In this document: positions 31,023-40,401 of the stretch, in pieces | Position numbering within the stretch: the stretch's first letter is position 1 | Layout: each line of letters begins with the position of its first letter | From: Tritrichomonas musculus | Lineage: Eukaryota > Parabasalia > Tritrichomonadida > Tritrichomonadidae | Assembly: GCA_039105265.1 (NCBI GenBank) | Contig: JAPFFF010000029.1 | Location: forward strand, 868,001 to 932,000 | Length of the DNA stretch: 64,000 nucleotides | Direction of reading: 5' to 3' | Notes under the pieces: generated by a model | Told to the model about the DNA's origin: nothing | What the model saw: only the letters and a program-made list of their open reading frames with translations | Databases searched by the model: none | Position numbers and translations under genes: made by a program

Positions 31023-31476
31023 TTATCTGAATAATATATTAAATTATGATTTAGAAGGTTCGTTTTTATTTTAATCATAATAAAAATAAATACGATGAAC
31101 ATAAACGAATGTATTAAATATAATATATTTTGATTGCTGTCATAACTTTGTAATTATAAGATTACCCGAATCATGAATGAACCCATTTATGAATCCGAAT
31201 TTTCTTAATTTTTTTTTTGAAAATATTTCAATTGATTCTTTCAAATTATTTGAAAGCATGACACTTTAAATGAACCATAATATCTTAATTAAATCGTTAG
31301 TAATTATCATTAATATAATTAAAAAGAATAATAATTTGTTGTTAAAAAATAAAAAAAATGTTTTATATTATGGTTATTTTAACTTTAAATGGAGATATCT
31401 ATATGAAATAAATATGTCTTATTTTTTTGTATTTATAAGGCTTTTAAGAATAAAATTCAAAAATTTATGTGCTTTC
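31023..31476. promoter_or_regulatory. Divergent upstream region
   Basis: This AT-rich stretch lies between the starts of two genes that point apart. An in-frame ATG at 31270 exists for the right-hand gene, but the codons up to 31476 encode Asn/Ile/Lys/Tyr-rich filler. I treat them as upstream DNA. I see no other feature. Confidence 0.4.
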
Positions 31477-34400
31477 ATGGATGTATTTTTCGAAAATATC
31501 AAAAATCCGGATCAACAAGTGCAAGGGCAAACAATTAAAGACATATCTGAATTATTGAACAATTATATAAACACAGATCAAATTTTTTCATATACAACAG
31601 AAGATCAAATCAATACATTTTTTAAAACCGATCTTTATCGTTTTACAAACTTACTTGTTAATGTATTTCCAAAAGATTTCAATGATTTAATCTATAAAGA
31701 TGATATAAATATATTATTAAGCGCATTTTCTACGATTCTCAGCAAAAATGTATTTTCAATTTGTTTACCTTTCACAACCATAATTATTGGTCTTAAAAAA
31801 TTAGACAATTTCGAAGACACTTTTTTAAGAGATATATTAACAATTGATCTTGTAATGGATTTAACAGAATTTTTTAATAACGAACCGAGTATAGAACTAC
31901 TAGATTTTATTTTACTTATACCATCATGTGTTGATTCAGAAGAATCACTCATTGACAAGAAAATTTTAATTGCCCAAATTTCTGAAGCAACTTCATCACT
32001 TTTTAATGAAGTAAATTTTAACAAGATCGACACCAATATCATAACGCGTGTTTTAACAAACATTATAGACATAATTAATGATTCTGATAACCAAGAATCG
32101 GATATGGAAGACATTGATGACTCATTTATAATTTGCATTTTTAATACGATTATCAAAATTTTACAATGTGACTCGTTTGAGAAGCAAAAATTTGTCATTA
32201 GTTGTCTTGAGAAGATATTAGTTGATAATTCCGTTCTATTTTTTAAATGGGCGCTGAAAGATAATCCATACATCGTTCTTAACAATATTGAGGGCATCGA
32301 CCAAATAGTCCTTGAAATTAGTCATTTGATACAAAAAATTGCTGGTTGTCAAATTATTGAAATTGATCAAGAAACATTAGAAAAGCTCCTTCTTCGTATT
32401 GAAAATGCTGATTTATCACAAAAAAAGACCTTCACAAATAATTTTGGAGTTGTTGCTTCAAACGCAGACGAAGAAATTGTTCTGGCAGTCATTAAAAACT
32501 ACATAAATGGTCACAAATTGACGCCCGATTTGTGCTCTTTTCTTGAGTCTTGTGCTGTTCGTACTTTAAACGTTCAACCGACGGTTTCTAGATACATAAT
32601 CAACTTTTTGGAAGAAAAAGTTCCTGACTTTTTCAATGTCAACAATAGCAACATTGTATCGGTGCTGGAGAACGTTTACGGGGCGTCTGCTGATGACCGT
32701 AACAGAATGCTAACTTCGTGTCTCAGTCACTTCGCAAAACCTGAAGAAAAAGTGCCAAAATACGTTTATATTTTAATGTTTGCAATTTTAAAGAATTTGA
32801 ATACAAATGAGGCCTCGAATTTGCTTAATTATATGATTAATTATGACGATAAAGACGAGCCTTTGTTTGATCAGCTTTTGGCACAAATTGTCTTGAGTTG
32901 TCAGATTCCTCTAGAGAAGAATCAGGCCATTTATCTTCTCAAAACAATGACAGAGTCAGAACAAAAGTTAGACGTGTTATTTGAAATAATGAAGAAAAGA
33001 GGAACTAACATCATCGGATTATCTAGCTGGATCAATGAAATCAAATCAATTATCTCAACAAAGCCGATCAAAATTGCTTTGAAATTCACAGATAAAGTTT
33101 TGCCTAATTTTTATTATTTGCCTTATCAGTCATATACTTATTTCTTTATCGATGTGTTGCAGTCTCTTTTTAAAAAATATATGTTTGAAGATAATGATCA
33201 AATTAGAAAAGATATTTTTGAATCTTATTATACTCACTTGATCATGGTTAATTCATATGTACGATTCCAACTAATCGACGATTTTTTCCCTTATTTCTAT
33301 ACTTTCTTTCAAGATAATTTTGATTATGACATTCTCACTCGAGGAGTTGACTTTATTCGTCAGACAATTATTCGATCTGAATATTATATCAATCCATCAT
33401 ATTTCAAAATTGAGCGCCATCGGCCAATTAAGCAAGAAAAAGGTGGATTTGATCTTCCTTTATTACACATTATGGAAAACCTCATCATTCACGTTTATCC
33501 AACCACTAAAGTTAGAGATTTATTATTCACAATTGGCTTATATCATCAGTACTTAAATTTATTTGAAGTTTCACTCAAAAAGTTGAATGATGTATCGACA
33601 TTGGACAATGAAACAACATTAGCTGAAAATGACATTAGCCAAACCACTGAATTAGAGATTCATAACAATACGCCAGTCATTTTAATGGCAACTCAACCAA
33701 TTGTGTTTTCAGTGAACATAATGAACACAATGTATACACAATTAGACCAAGTTTACAAATTCCTTTTTGATCAAAAAGAATCTGAAATTGACTCAGATGT
33801 AAAGTTTAATCTATTTTTGAAGTCAATTTGGAAGCTCATTAAAATTTTGCCAACTTTGCCGATTTATAAAAGTCAATTGAAAAGCGTTGACTTTTTATTC
33901 AATACATTATTTAAGGCAGATAACAGATACAAGCAGTTGTACTTCATGCAAGAAGTTGCTAATCAAGCCAAAACAAACACTTCTTATCTTAATTTTCTCT
34001 ACAAGACGAAATTACTTGAAAATATCTCAAATTTACTTTTTGATAAGAACACTAATGAAAAAGTTCGAATAGAAGCACTTAAGATTCTTATTTGTTATTC
34101 TTCTAATTGTAATAATTTTGATTATATTGATTCTGAAAGTATGAATAGGTTTATTCCTGTTTTAATTGATTATTTCATTTCAACAAAGAAGATTGAAACG
34201 CAAAAATTAATCTTGAAAATGTTGAATTTAATTTTCAATTCAAACATTGACAATGGCTTTCGAGAAGTTTTTGCACAATCTTTGATTGAGAATGATCAAT
34301 TCTTTAAGATTTGCATTTTTACAAAAGAGTCATTAATTTCACAATCATTAAAATTATTCTCTGTTTTAGCCAAGTATTCAAGTAGTGTTCTTTTTAATAA

Positions 34401-37400
34401 ATTTGCCTCATATTTTGATGAAGCAACAAATAAAGATAACACGTCAATAATGGCAGAAGATTATTTCTCATTATTTGGAGAAGTTTTGTTATCAGCTGAA
34501 TCAGACTGTGAAAAAGAAATTGATCAAATATTTGAGAAATGTGTTTCAATTCTTCATGACTTTGATTACAAATGGTATGACAAAATAGCTGATCTTGTTT
34601 CTATCTTTATTAAGGATAAGAATAAAGAACTGATTGATGATTCCATCATTGAATTAATTAGTTATGTATTTGACTCATATGACAGTGTTTCACATCCGTC
34701 TATCTTTTCGATATTATCACTGGTATTTCAGTCAGCTGATGCTAATCTTCATTTTTATTCTTCAATTGTTCAAGATTACATTGAAAAGTTCAAAACTGAC
34801 AGGTGGAATTATTCACCTTCCATTCACAAAAAGTTTAGTCAATATTGTGGATTAAGAAATCTTGGTTCAACTTGTTACATGAATTCTATTTTACAACTTC
34901 TTAAGAACAACAATGACTTCTTTAATCGTGTCTTTTCAATTAAAGAGCCAACTCCAATTGTTGTTCAAATTCGAGAACTTTTTGCCAATCTTGAATGTTC
35001 TGTTCGTAATTATGTAAACACTGAACCTTTTGCTAATCATTGGAAAGAGCATGAATACAAACCATTTGATCCACGTATTCAAGAAGATGCAGCTGAATTC
35101 CTTCACATTTTCTTGGATAAATTACCAGATGAAATCAAGGAGCCTTTTAGTGGTAACTTGATCAATAGTTTAAATGGAATTTCAGTTGATTTTCATCATG
35201 ATATTCAAGAACGTTTTTATACATTGGAAATTCCAATTCTTCGTGATTTCTTCGAGTCAATGCAATCCATTATAAAACCACAAATGTTCACAGGAAACAA
35301 CCAATACATGTCCGATGAGAAAGGCAAGATTGACGTCCAACGAACGACAAAGATTGTTCAATTCCCAAGGACTCTTGTTGTTCAACTTAAAAGGTTTGAT
35401 TTCAACATCAAGGAAGGGAAAAGAACGAAGATAAATAGTGAATTCATATTTCCAATGTCGTTCAACACCAAAGAATGTTTTCCTAACATTGATGAGAGCC
35501 AATCATTCAACTACATTCTCACCGGCGTAATCACGCATTCTGGAACAGCTGACGGTGGCCATTACAATGCGATAATGAGGAAGTTTGACATGGAAAACAT
35601 TGATAATGACGATGAATGGATTTGCTTCAATGATAGCGAAGTAAATCGAATGACAAAGGAACAATTTTGGTCAGCTTCAAAAGGAGACTCTAACTCACAA
35701 GTTGCTGCTTATCTTCTCTTTTACGAATGGAATGATTCCACTTTTCGCGAACAATTGTCTGAAGACAAGAAATTGAAAATAGAAATCGATCTTCAACAAA
35801 AGATTTCCAATGAAAACCAAGAAATGCATCAGATAAGAAGTCTCTTTACCGACCCAATGGCGAGGTTCATTTTGAGCATATCAGATCCTTGCATATTGAT
35901 CAAGTATTACACGCATGTAATGTGTCATTCAGACTTTTCCAATTTGATCAATTTGTTCACAAACTCAATCAATAAACAAAGTGATTTGAATGCTAATTTG
36001 GTTGCTGAAACATTCAATGAAGAATATCTTGAATTATTCGATTCTCTTGTCAATGCAACAAATGAAATTGTTACATCAGTCATTGACTCTCTTTGTTATC
36101 TATATCGTGTTAGCCAGCCTTCTTTCGATGTCAACAAAATGAGCAACATTTCATCAAACTTGGTCAGCTATATGAAGAATTATGTCTCTTCTTGGAGAGT
36201 TTATGAAAGATTCGGGAAAATTGCTGAGTGTTTGGCTTCAAATTATCCTAATTTGGCAATTCAATATAACTACTTCAACTCGATTATTGAGTTGATGTCT
36301 GACTTTTATAATGTAACGACGGGATCAGTTGCACTTGAAAACATAAACTTATCTTATTTCATCAATTGCTTAAGTATTCTTTATGATTCAATGAAAACTT
36401 CAGAAAAAAATAAAGAATTGGATCAATTAATTGATGTTCATGGACAAAAGATCCTTCTTTATCAGCCAACTTTTCAAATTTTCTTGAATAAATATCAAGG
36501 AAAAGATATTGATAACACGTCAATGCATGTTCCTTCATCATCATCACCAGCGCATCAACAACAACAGTCATCTTTTATCAATGAGCATATAACGATGCAA
36601 AAAGTTGTTGATTTATTTTATCAAACAACAAGCAATCGTGATTTCATTAAATTAATTCCTTTAATGGCGAAAGTTGGAGCATCTAATGATATCTTTGAAG
36701 TTATATTACAACGAGATCAATATATATTTAATCAAAAGATTCACAATGTTAGTTTGTCGTGTGTTTGGGCCATCTTTTTCTGTGATATAACAATAGATTC
36801 AGTCAAATTGACTTTTAAAAGAATTTCTAAATTATTAAGCTTAGAATTGAAAAAAGTATTATATTATGATCATTATTTTTCATCAAAGAAAGAAAAAAGT
36901 AACCAATTGGGATCTGAAATTCAAGAAGGATTATCATTAATGATCAATACATTTGGGTTTGGCAATCAAATTGTTATCTATTTCGAATATCTTTTTAGAT
37001 TATATTTTCATCTAAGTGAATTAAATACTATTAAAAAAGAACACACTACTTGGACCATATCGATGTTCGACTACTATTTCTCCAATGGCATGTTAGTGTA
37101 TGCTTTAGACATAGTACATGTAGTTTTTAGAAATGCTACACTTGATGCAAAAATTTATTTTCTTGATTTGAAAATGGATATTTACGTTAATTATGTTTTA
37201 TCTGACAAAACATTTAATTTTTTCTTTGATTTTGTTGCCTCTTTCTATACTGTTTTTGGCGATGCTTTAATAGCTAGACCAAATTTGTTTTCATTGTTAA
37301 TTCAGCCTGGCAATTGTTTGGATTCTTTTTTATATGTTGTTAACAATGTAACAAATACAGGTGAAAGGCAAAATAAAGATAAATTCTTTTCTGCTCTTGA

Positions 37401-38265
37401 AAAAATAATTCCTAAATACTTAGAGTCATCTGAAAAAAATGCTCCTCAGATGGTTCTTTCATTCTATCCGCAAATGATTGACTTTGTTTTCAATAATGCA
37501 AAGCTTTTCTCATGTGTTGATAAATTGGCTGATTATATGGATGATGATTGCGTCTCTTTGTTCATTGAGAAACTTTTTGAAAATGCTTCAAAAATTGTGA
37601 ATAAATCTAGAGTGCACACAACTTTGAATATAATGACCAAAATTGCATTGAAAATTTCTATCTTGAAAAATATGGAAAAATTGTTGAATATAGCTCCAAA
37701 TTATTTATGCTTTTTCAATGCAAAGGAAGATCAAATTGAAACTGTTATTAAATTTGGAAGAATTTTGTCTGAAAAGTGCAGTCTTATAGGAAATGTATTA
37801 TTTGATCAAATTATGAATACTTTTTCAGTATATGAAAAAATAAAATTAACAAAATGGAATCTCTTTTATGCAGCTTTAAGTTTCTCTAAAGATCCAAATC
37901 GAGCTGTTGTTATCGCTAACTTAATTATTGAAGAATCATCAAAAAATGATAACCTGTTTGATATCAACGGTGTAATCGATTGCATTTATGAATTGGATGG
38001 AATTGAGGGTAATGAGAAATTAAAACTAATTAACGTGCTATCTGAAGATAATGAGAAATTGGAAAGAATTGGCGAGAGTTGTATAAATATGATGAAAAAA
38101 GATTGTAGAACTTTATATCTTATGATGAACTTGGCAGTTCTGATGAATATTGTTGAAGTGAAGCCACTCATTGTTAAATCTTTGGTGGAAAAGCATAAAG
38201 AATTCTTTATGAATAACTGGCCAGAAGATGTAGAAAAATATCGTCATAAATTCTTAAATTTATAA
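31477..38265 (+). CDS. Giant ubiquitin-specific protease (USP9X/USP34-like)
   Basis: With the start at the ATG at 31477 (MDVFFENIKNP) the protein has about 2262 residues. The frame also permits 2331 from 31270. A USP catalytic domain sits in the middle. Numbered from 31270, the Cys box is GLRNLGSTCYMNS with catalytic Cys1202, and the His box is THSGTADGGHYNA with His1431, followed by WICFNDSEV. Both flanks are long helical HEAT-like arrays, the layout of the large cytosolic USPs such as USP9X, USP24 and USP34. These cleave ubiquitin from substrates. The fingers region (about 35230-35390) has no CxxC pairs, so the usual zinc ribbon is absent, as in several USPs that keep the fold without zinc. 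Substrates cannot be inferred. Confidence 0.9.
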   Translation: MDVFFENIKNPDQQVQGQTIKDISELLNNYINTDQIFSYTTEDQINTFFKTDLYRFTNLLVNVFPKDFNDLIYKDDINILLSAFSTILSKNVFSICLPFTTIIIGLKKLDNFEDTFLRDILTIDLVMDLTEFFNNEPSIELLDFILLIPSCVDSEESLIDKKILIAQISEATSSLFNEVNFNKIDTNIITRVLTNIIDIINDSDNQESDMEDIDDSFIICIFNTIIKILQCDSFEKQKFVISCLEKILVDNSVLFFKWALKDNPYIVLNNIEGIDQIVLEISHLIQKIAGCQIIEIDQETLEKLLLRIENADLSQKKTFTNNFGVVASNADEEIVLAVIKNYINGHKLTPDLCSFLESCAVRTLNVQPTVSRYIINFLEEKVPDFFNVNNSNIVSVLENVYGASADDRNRMLTSCLSHFAKPEEKVPKYVYILMFAILKNLNTNEASNLLNYMINYDDKDEPLFDQLLAQIVLSCQIPLEKNQAIYLLKTMTESEQKLDVLFEIMKKRGTNIIGLSSWINEIKSIISTKPIKIALKFTDKVLPNFYYLPYQSYTYFFIDVLQSLFKKYMFEDNDQIRKDIFESYYTHLIMVNSYVRFQLIDDFFPYFYTFFQDNFDYDILTRGVDFIRQTIIRSEYYINPSYFKIERHRPIKQEKGGFDLPLLHIMENLIIHVYPTTKVRDLLFTIGLYHQYLNLFEVSLKKLNDVSTLDNETTLAENDISQTTELEIHNNTPVILMATQPIVFSVNIMNTMYTQLDQVYKFLFDQKESEIDSDVKFNLFLKSIWKLIKILPTLPIYKSQLKSVDFLFNTLFKADNRYKQLYFMQEVANQAKTNTSYLNFLYKTKLLENISNLLFDKNTNEKVRIEALKILICYSSNCNNFDYIDSESMNRFIPVLIDYFISTKKIETQKLILKMLNLIFNSNIDNGFREVFAQSLIENDQFFKICIFTKESLISQSLKLFSVLAKYSSSVLFNKFASYFDEATNKDNTSIMAEDYFSLFGEVLLSAESDCEKEIDQIFEKCVSILHDFDYKWYDKIADLVSIFIKDKNKELIDDSIIELISYVFDSYDSVSHPSIFSILSLVFQSADANLHFYSSIVQDYIEKFKTDRWNYSPSIHKKFSQYCGLRNLGSTCYMNSILQLLKNNNDFFNRVFSIKEPTPIVVQIRELFANLECSVRNYVNTEPFANHWKEHEYKPFDPRIQEDAAEFLHIFLDKLPDEIKEPFSGNLINSLNGISVDFHHDIQERFYTLEIPILRDFFESMQSIIKPQMFTGNNQYMSDEKGKIDVQRTTKIVQFPRTLVVQLKRFDFNIKEGKRTKINSEFIFPMSFNTKECFPNIDESQSFNYILTGVITHSGTADGGHYNAIMRKFDMENIDNDDEWICFNDSEVNRMTKEQFWSASKGDSNSQVAAYLLFYEWNDSTFREQLSEDKKLKIEIDLQQKISNENQEMHQIRSLFTDPMARFILSISDPCILIKYYTHVMCHSDFSNLINLFTNSINKQSDLNANLVAETFNEEYLELFDSLVNATNEIVTSVIDSLCYLYRVSQPSFDVNKMSNISSNLVSYMKNYVSSWRVYERFGKIAECLASNYPNLAIQYNYFNSIIELMSDFYNVTTGSVALENINLSYFINCLSILYDSMKTSEKNKELDQLIDVHGQKILLYQPTFQIFLNKYQGKDIDNTSMHVPSSSSPAHQQQQSSFINEHITMQKVVDLFYQTTSNRDFIKLIPLMAKVGASNDIFEVILQRDQYIFNQKIHNVSLSCVWAIFFCDITIDSVKLTFKRISKLLSLELKKVLYYDHYFSSKKEKSNQLGSEIQEGLSLMINTFGFGNQIVIYFEYLFRLYFHLSELNTIKKEHTTWTISMFDYYFSNGMLVYALDIVHVVFRNATLDAKIYFLDLKMDIYVNYVLSDKTFNFFFDFVASFYTVFGDALIARPNLFSLLIQPGNCLDSFLYVVNNVTNTGERQNKDKFFSALEKIIPKYLESSEKNAPQMVLSFYPQMIDFVFNNAKLFSCVDKLADYMDDDCVSLFIEKLFENASKIVNKSRVHTTLNIMTKIALKISILKNMEKLLNIAPNYLCFFNAKEDQIETVIKFGRILSEKCSLIGNVLFDQIMNTFSVYEKIKLTKWNLFYAALSFSKDPNRAVVIANLIIEESSKNDNLFDINGVIDCIYELDGIEGNEKLKLINVLSEDNEKLERIGESCINMMKKDCRTLYLMMNLAVLMNIVEVKPLIVKSLVEKHKEFFMNNWPEDVEKYRHKFLNL

Positions 38266-38561
38266 TTATTATTTATAATAAAGGGTAACTTTACTTTCAT
38301 TTCTTGATTTTAATATCTTTTGTAAAAAAAAAAAAATTACCATAAATTTAATAAGTAAACATCTTTATTTACTTATATATAACGGTAATTGCTTTTAATT
38401 ATAAGTTTAAATTCTATAATATTAAAATGAATATTCTTAATATTAAAAAATTATTGCTTCATTTTGTATTACTATTTGTTTTGTGGTACTATCAAAAGAA
38501 TAGATAGTTAAAAAAAAAAAAAATCAAATCTTCAAATATATTTAAAAAATAAAATGAATAA

Positions 38562-39449
38562 TTACTCTATTTGTTCTTCATTATTGTTTTCTTCTTCATT
38601 TCCTTCGTTATCTTTTTCTGTATTTTGTTCAATTTGCAAATTTCCATCCAAAAAATCTTGAATTTTTTGTTTTTGTTCTTCAATCAAATCTCTTAATTCT
38701 TGAATTTTTTGAAGATGCTTTTCTTTATCTTCGTTGAGTTGCTGTGCAGTTTTAGAAAGATTTTCAGTCATTTCTTGTATCCTTTGATCTGCTTCTTTTA
38801 TTGTTTTTTCTACTGGTTGTTTATTTTTAGCATGATCAAAAATGTCTTGTTCAATCTGAAGCTTTTTTTGTTTCATTTTATATGCTACTGCTTTATCTCT
38901 AAGAGAGGCGTTTTCACCTTGCAGTTCAATATTTTTAGCTTTTAACTCTCTAATATGTTGATTAGAAACTCTTTCTTCTGCTTCTTTTCTTCTTTGTGCT
39001 GAGTTATTTGCTTCAATTTTCGCATCTTGAAGTTCCATTGCTAATCTTTGGTGCTCGCAATAAGCAAGCTTAACTTCTTCTTCAAGTTCTTTAACAATAT
39101 AAGTTTTATCATCATATCTCATTTTATCAATTGTATCACGAAGATTTTCTAATGTATTTGCGGCACTTTCAACTGAACGGCGCAATTGAGGAACTGAGTT
39201 AGAATGGTTCGATGTGACTGCTGGTTGGTCGCTTTCTTGTTCAAATGTCTTGTTAATAGCATTTGTATTAGCAAGAATTCTATCTTGAAGACGGTTAAGC
39301 TTACTTCGGAGTTGGCGTGTTCGAAGTTGTAAATGAGATGTTTTTAAACGAAGTTCATAAACATCAGCTGGTTTAATACCTGCTCCACGTGAACGGCCAC
39401 CAGTTGATGCCATTGTGCTTGTTGTATTTCGGCTCAAACGAGAAGCCAT
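38562..39449 (-). CDS. Coiled-coil protein of unknown function
   Basis: The 295-residue protein has a basic Ser/Arg/Gly-rich N-terminus (residues 1-27) and then the stretch KPADVYELRLKTSHLQLRTR. Continuous coiled coil follows, with one break near residues 75-90. The tail is Glu/Asn-rich and acidic. There is no membrane segment or enzyme motif. The layout resembles structural proteins of flagella or cytoskeleton, but I do not recognise the family. The gene starts about 70 bases from the start of the divergent methyltransferase gene, so the two share an upstream region. Confidence 0.82.
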   Translation of the reverse strand: MASRLSRNTTSTMASTGGRSRGAGIKPADVYELRLKTSHLQLRTRQLRSKLNRLQDRILANTNAINKTFEQESDQPAVTSNHSNSVPQLRRSVESAANTLENLRDTIDKMRYDDKTYIVKELEEEVKLAYCEHQRLAMELQDAKIEANNSAQRRKEAEERVSNQHIRELKAKNIELQGENASLRDKAVAYKMKQKKLQIEQDIFDHAKNKQPVEKTIKEADQRIQEMTENLSKTAQQLNEDKEKHLQKIQELRDLIEEQKQKIQDFLDGNLQIEQNTEKDNEGNEEENNNEEQIE

Positions 39450-39520
39450 TTAATCGATTAATTTTTTAAATAACGAGTTTTTTTTATAACTTTTTGGGAA
39501 TACGTTTATACAATTGTTTT

Positions 39521-40234
39521 ATGTTAGCAACAAGTTCATCTCAATTCATATATTCATCAGAAACAGAGCCTGAAATAGAATTAAATAAAGAAGATATTTA
39601 TGATGAGCAATTCATTTTAGAAAATGAAATTGAAAATATTTTGCCATACTCAAAGCTTAGATATTACGAAAAAGATTTTTGGGATCAACGATATGAAAAA
39701 GATAGTTCAACGTTTGAATGGTATTTCCCTTTTTATAAAATACAATCATATGTTGTTAAATTTGTTCAAGGAAGAGATTTCGCACTTGATATTGGATGCG
39801 GGACTTCATCACTTGCTTCAGATCTTTCTTATACTGGTTTTAAAAAAGTAATTGGTTTAGATATTTCTAGTAACGCTATAAGCGCAATGAAAGAAAGATA
39901 TTCATCCAATCCAGAAATTACCTGGATTGTTGGAGATTGTATGGCAATCAAGTCAGAAAAAAAATTTGATGCTATTTTTGATAAAGGAACGATGGACTCC
40001 CTTCTTTGCAGCGGAGACCAAAGAAAAGCGAAAAAGGAACTTTCTGAAATCTCAACAATTTTAAAACCAGGAGGATGTTTCTTTTTGATTTCAGACGGAT
40101 TTCCTAAAATCAGAACTCATTTATTTAAAGATCCTGCGCTTAAATTTACATTAATTCACACAAAAAAATATGAACTTGATCTTGGTAATAGTCAGACAGG
40201 TTTCTTCTACATGTATGTTTTACAGAAAGGTTAA
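39521..40234 (+). CDS. SAM-dependent methyltransferase, METTL13/EFM-like
   Basis: The 237-residue protein from the first ATG at 39521 has a class I methyltransferase fold. Motif I is ALDIGCGTSSLA, motif II is VIGLDISSNAI, a later acidic strand is WIVGDC, and DAIFDKGTMDSLLC follows. The DKGTxDS segment is typical of the METTL13/ECE2-like and METTL12 group, whose members methylate lysines of translation factors or chaperones. A protein target is therefore likelier than a small molecule, but the substrate is inferred. The region before the domain has conserved FWDQRYEKD, also typical of the group. No targeting signal is visible. Confidence 0.87.
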   Translation: MLATSSSQFIYSSETEPEIELNKEDIYDEQFILENEIENILPYSKLRYYEKDFWDQRYEKDSSTFEWYFPFYKIQSYVVKFVQGRDFALDIGCGTSSLASDLSYTGFKKVIGLDISSNAISAMKERYSSNPEITWIVGDCMAIKSEKKFDAIFDKGTMDSLLCSGDQRKAKKELSEISTILKPGGCFFLISDGFPKIRTHLFKDPALKFTLIHTKKYELDLGNSQTGFFYMYVLQKG

Positions 40235-40367
40235 TATGAATTGTTTTTATTTAATTATAATAATTGTTATGTTTTTTATATAAAGATATTAAATAGTTTT
40301 ATTTCATTTATTAGCAAATTAAATATACATATAAAGATTTAATTAAAACTTAATCCACTATACTTTT

Positions 40368-40388
40368 AAAAAAAAAAAAAAAAAAAAA
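40368..40388. repeat. A(21) homopolymer
   Basis: An uninterrupted run of A on the plus strand lies just after the 3' end of the minus-strand AIGGG-repeat gene. Its length is prone to assembly error. Confidence 0.8.
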
Positions 40389-40401
40389 TAATTAAAAGTA
40401 A

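Noticed and set aside
31270-31476. Upstream extension of the USP gene to the first ATG
   Set aside because: The extra 69 codons are Asn/Ile/Lys/Tyr-rich like untranslated AT-rich DNA. The later ATG starts a normal-looking sequence.
39494-39520. Extension of the methyltransferase to a TTG codon
   Set aside because: Nuclear genes of this group start with ATG, and the first ATG is at 39521.
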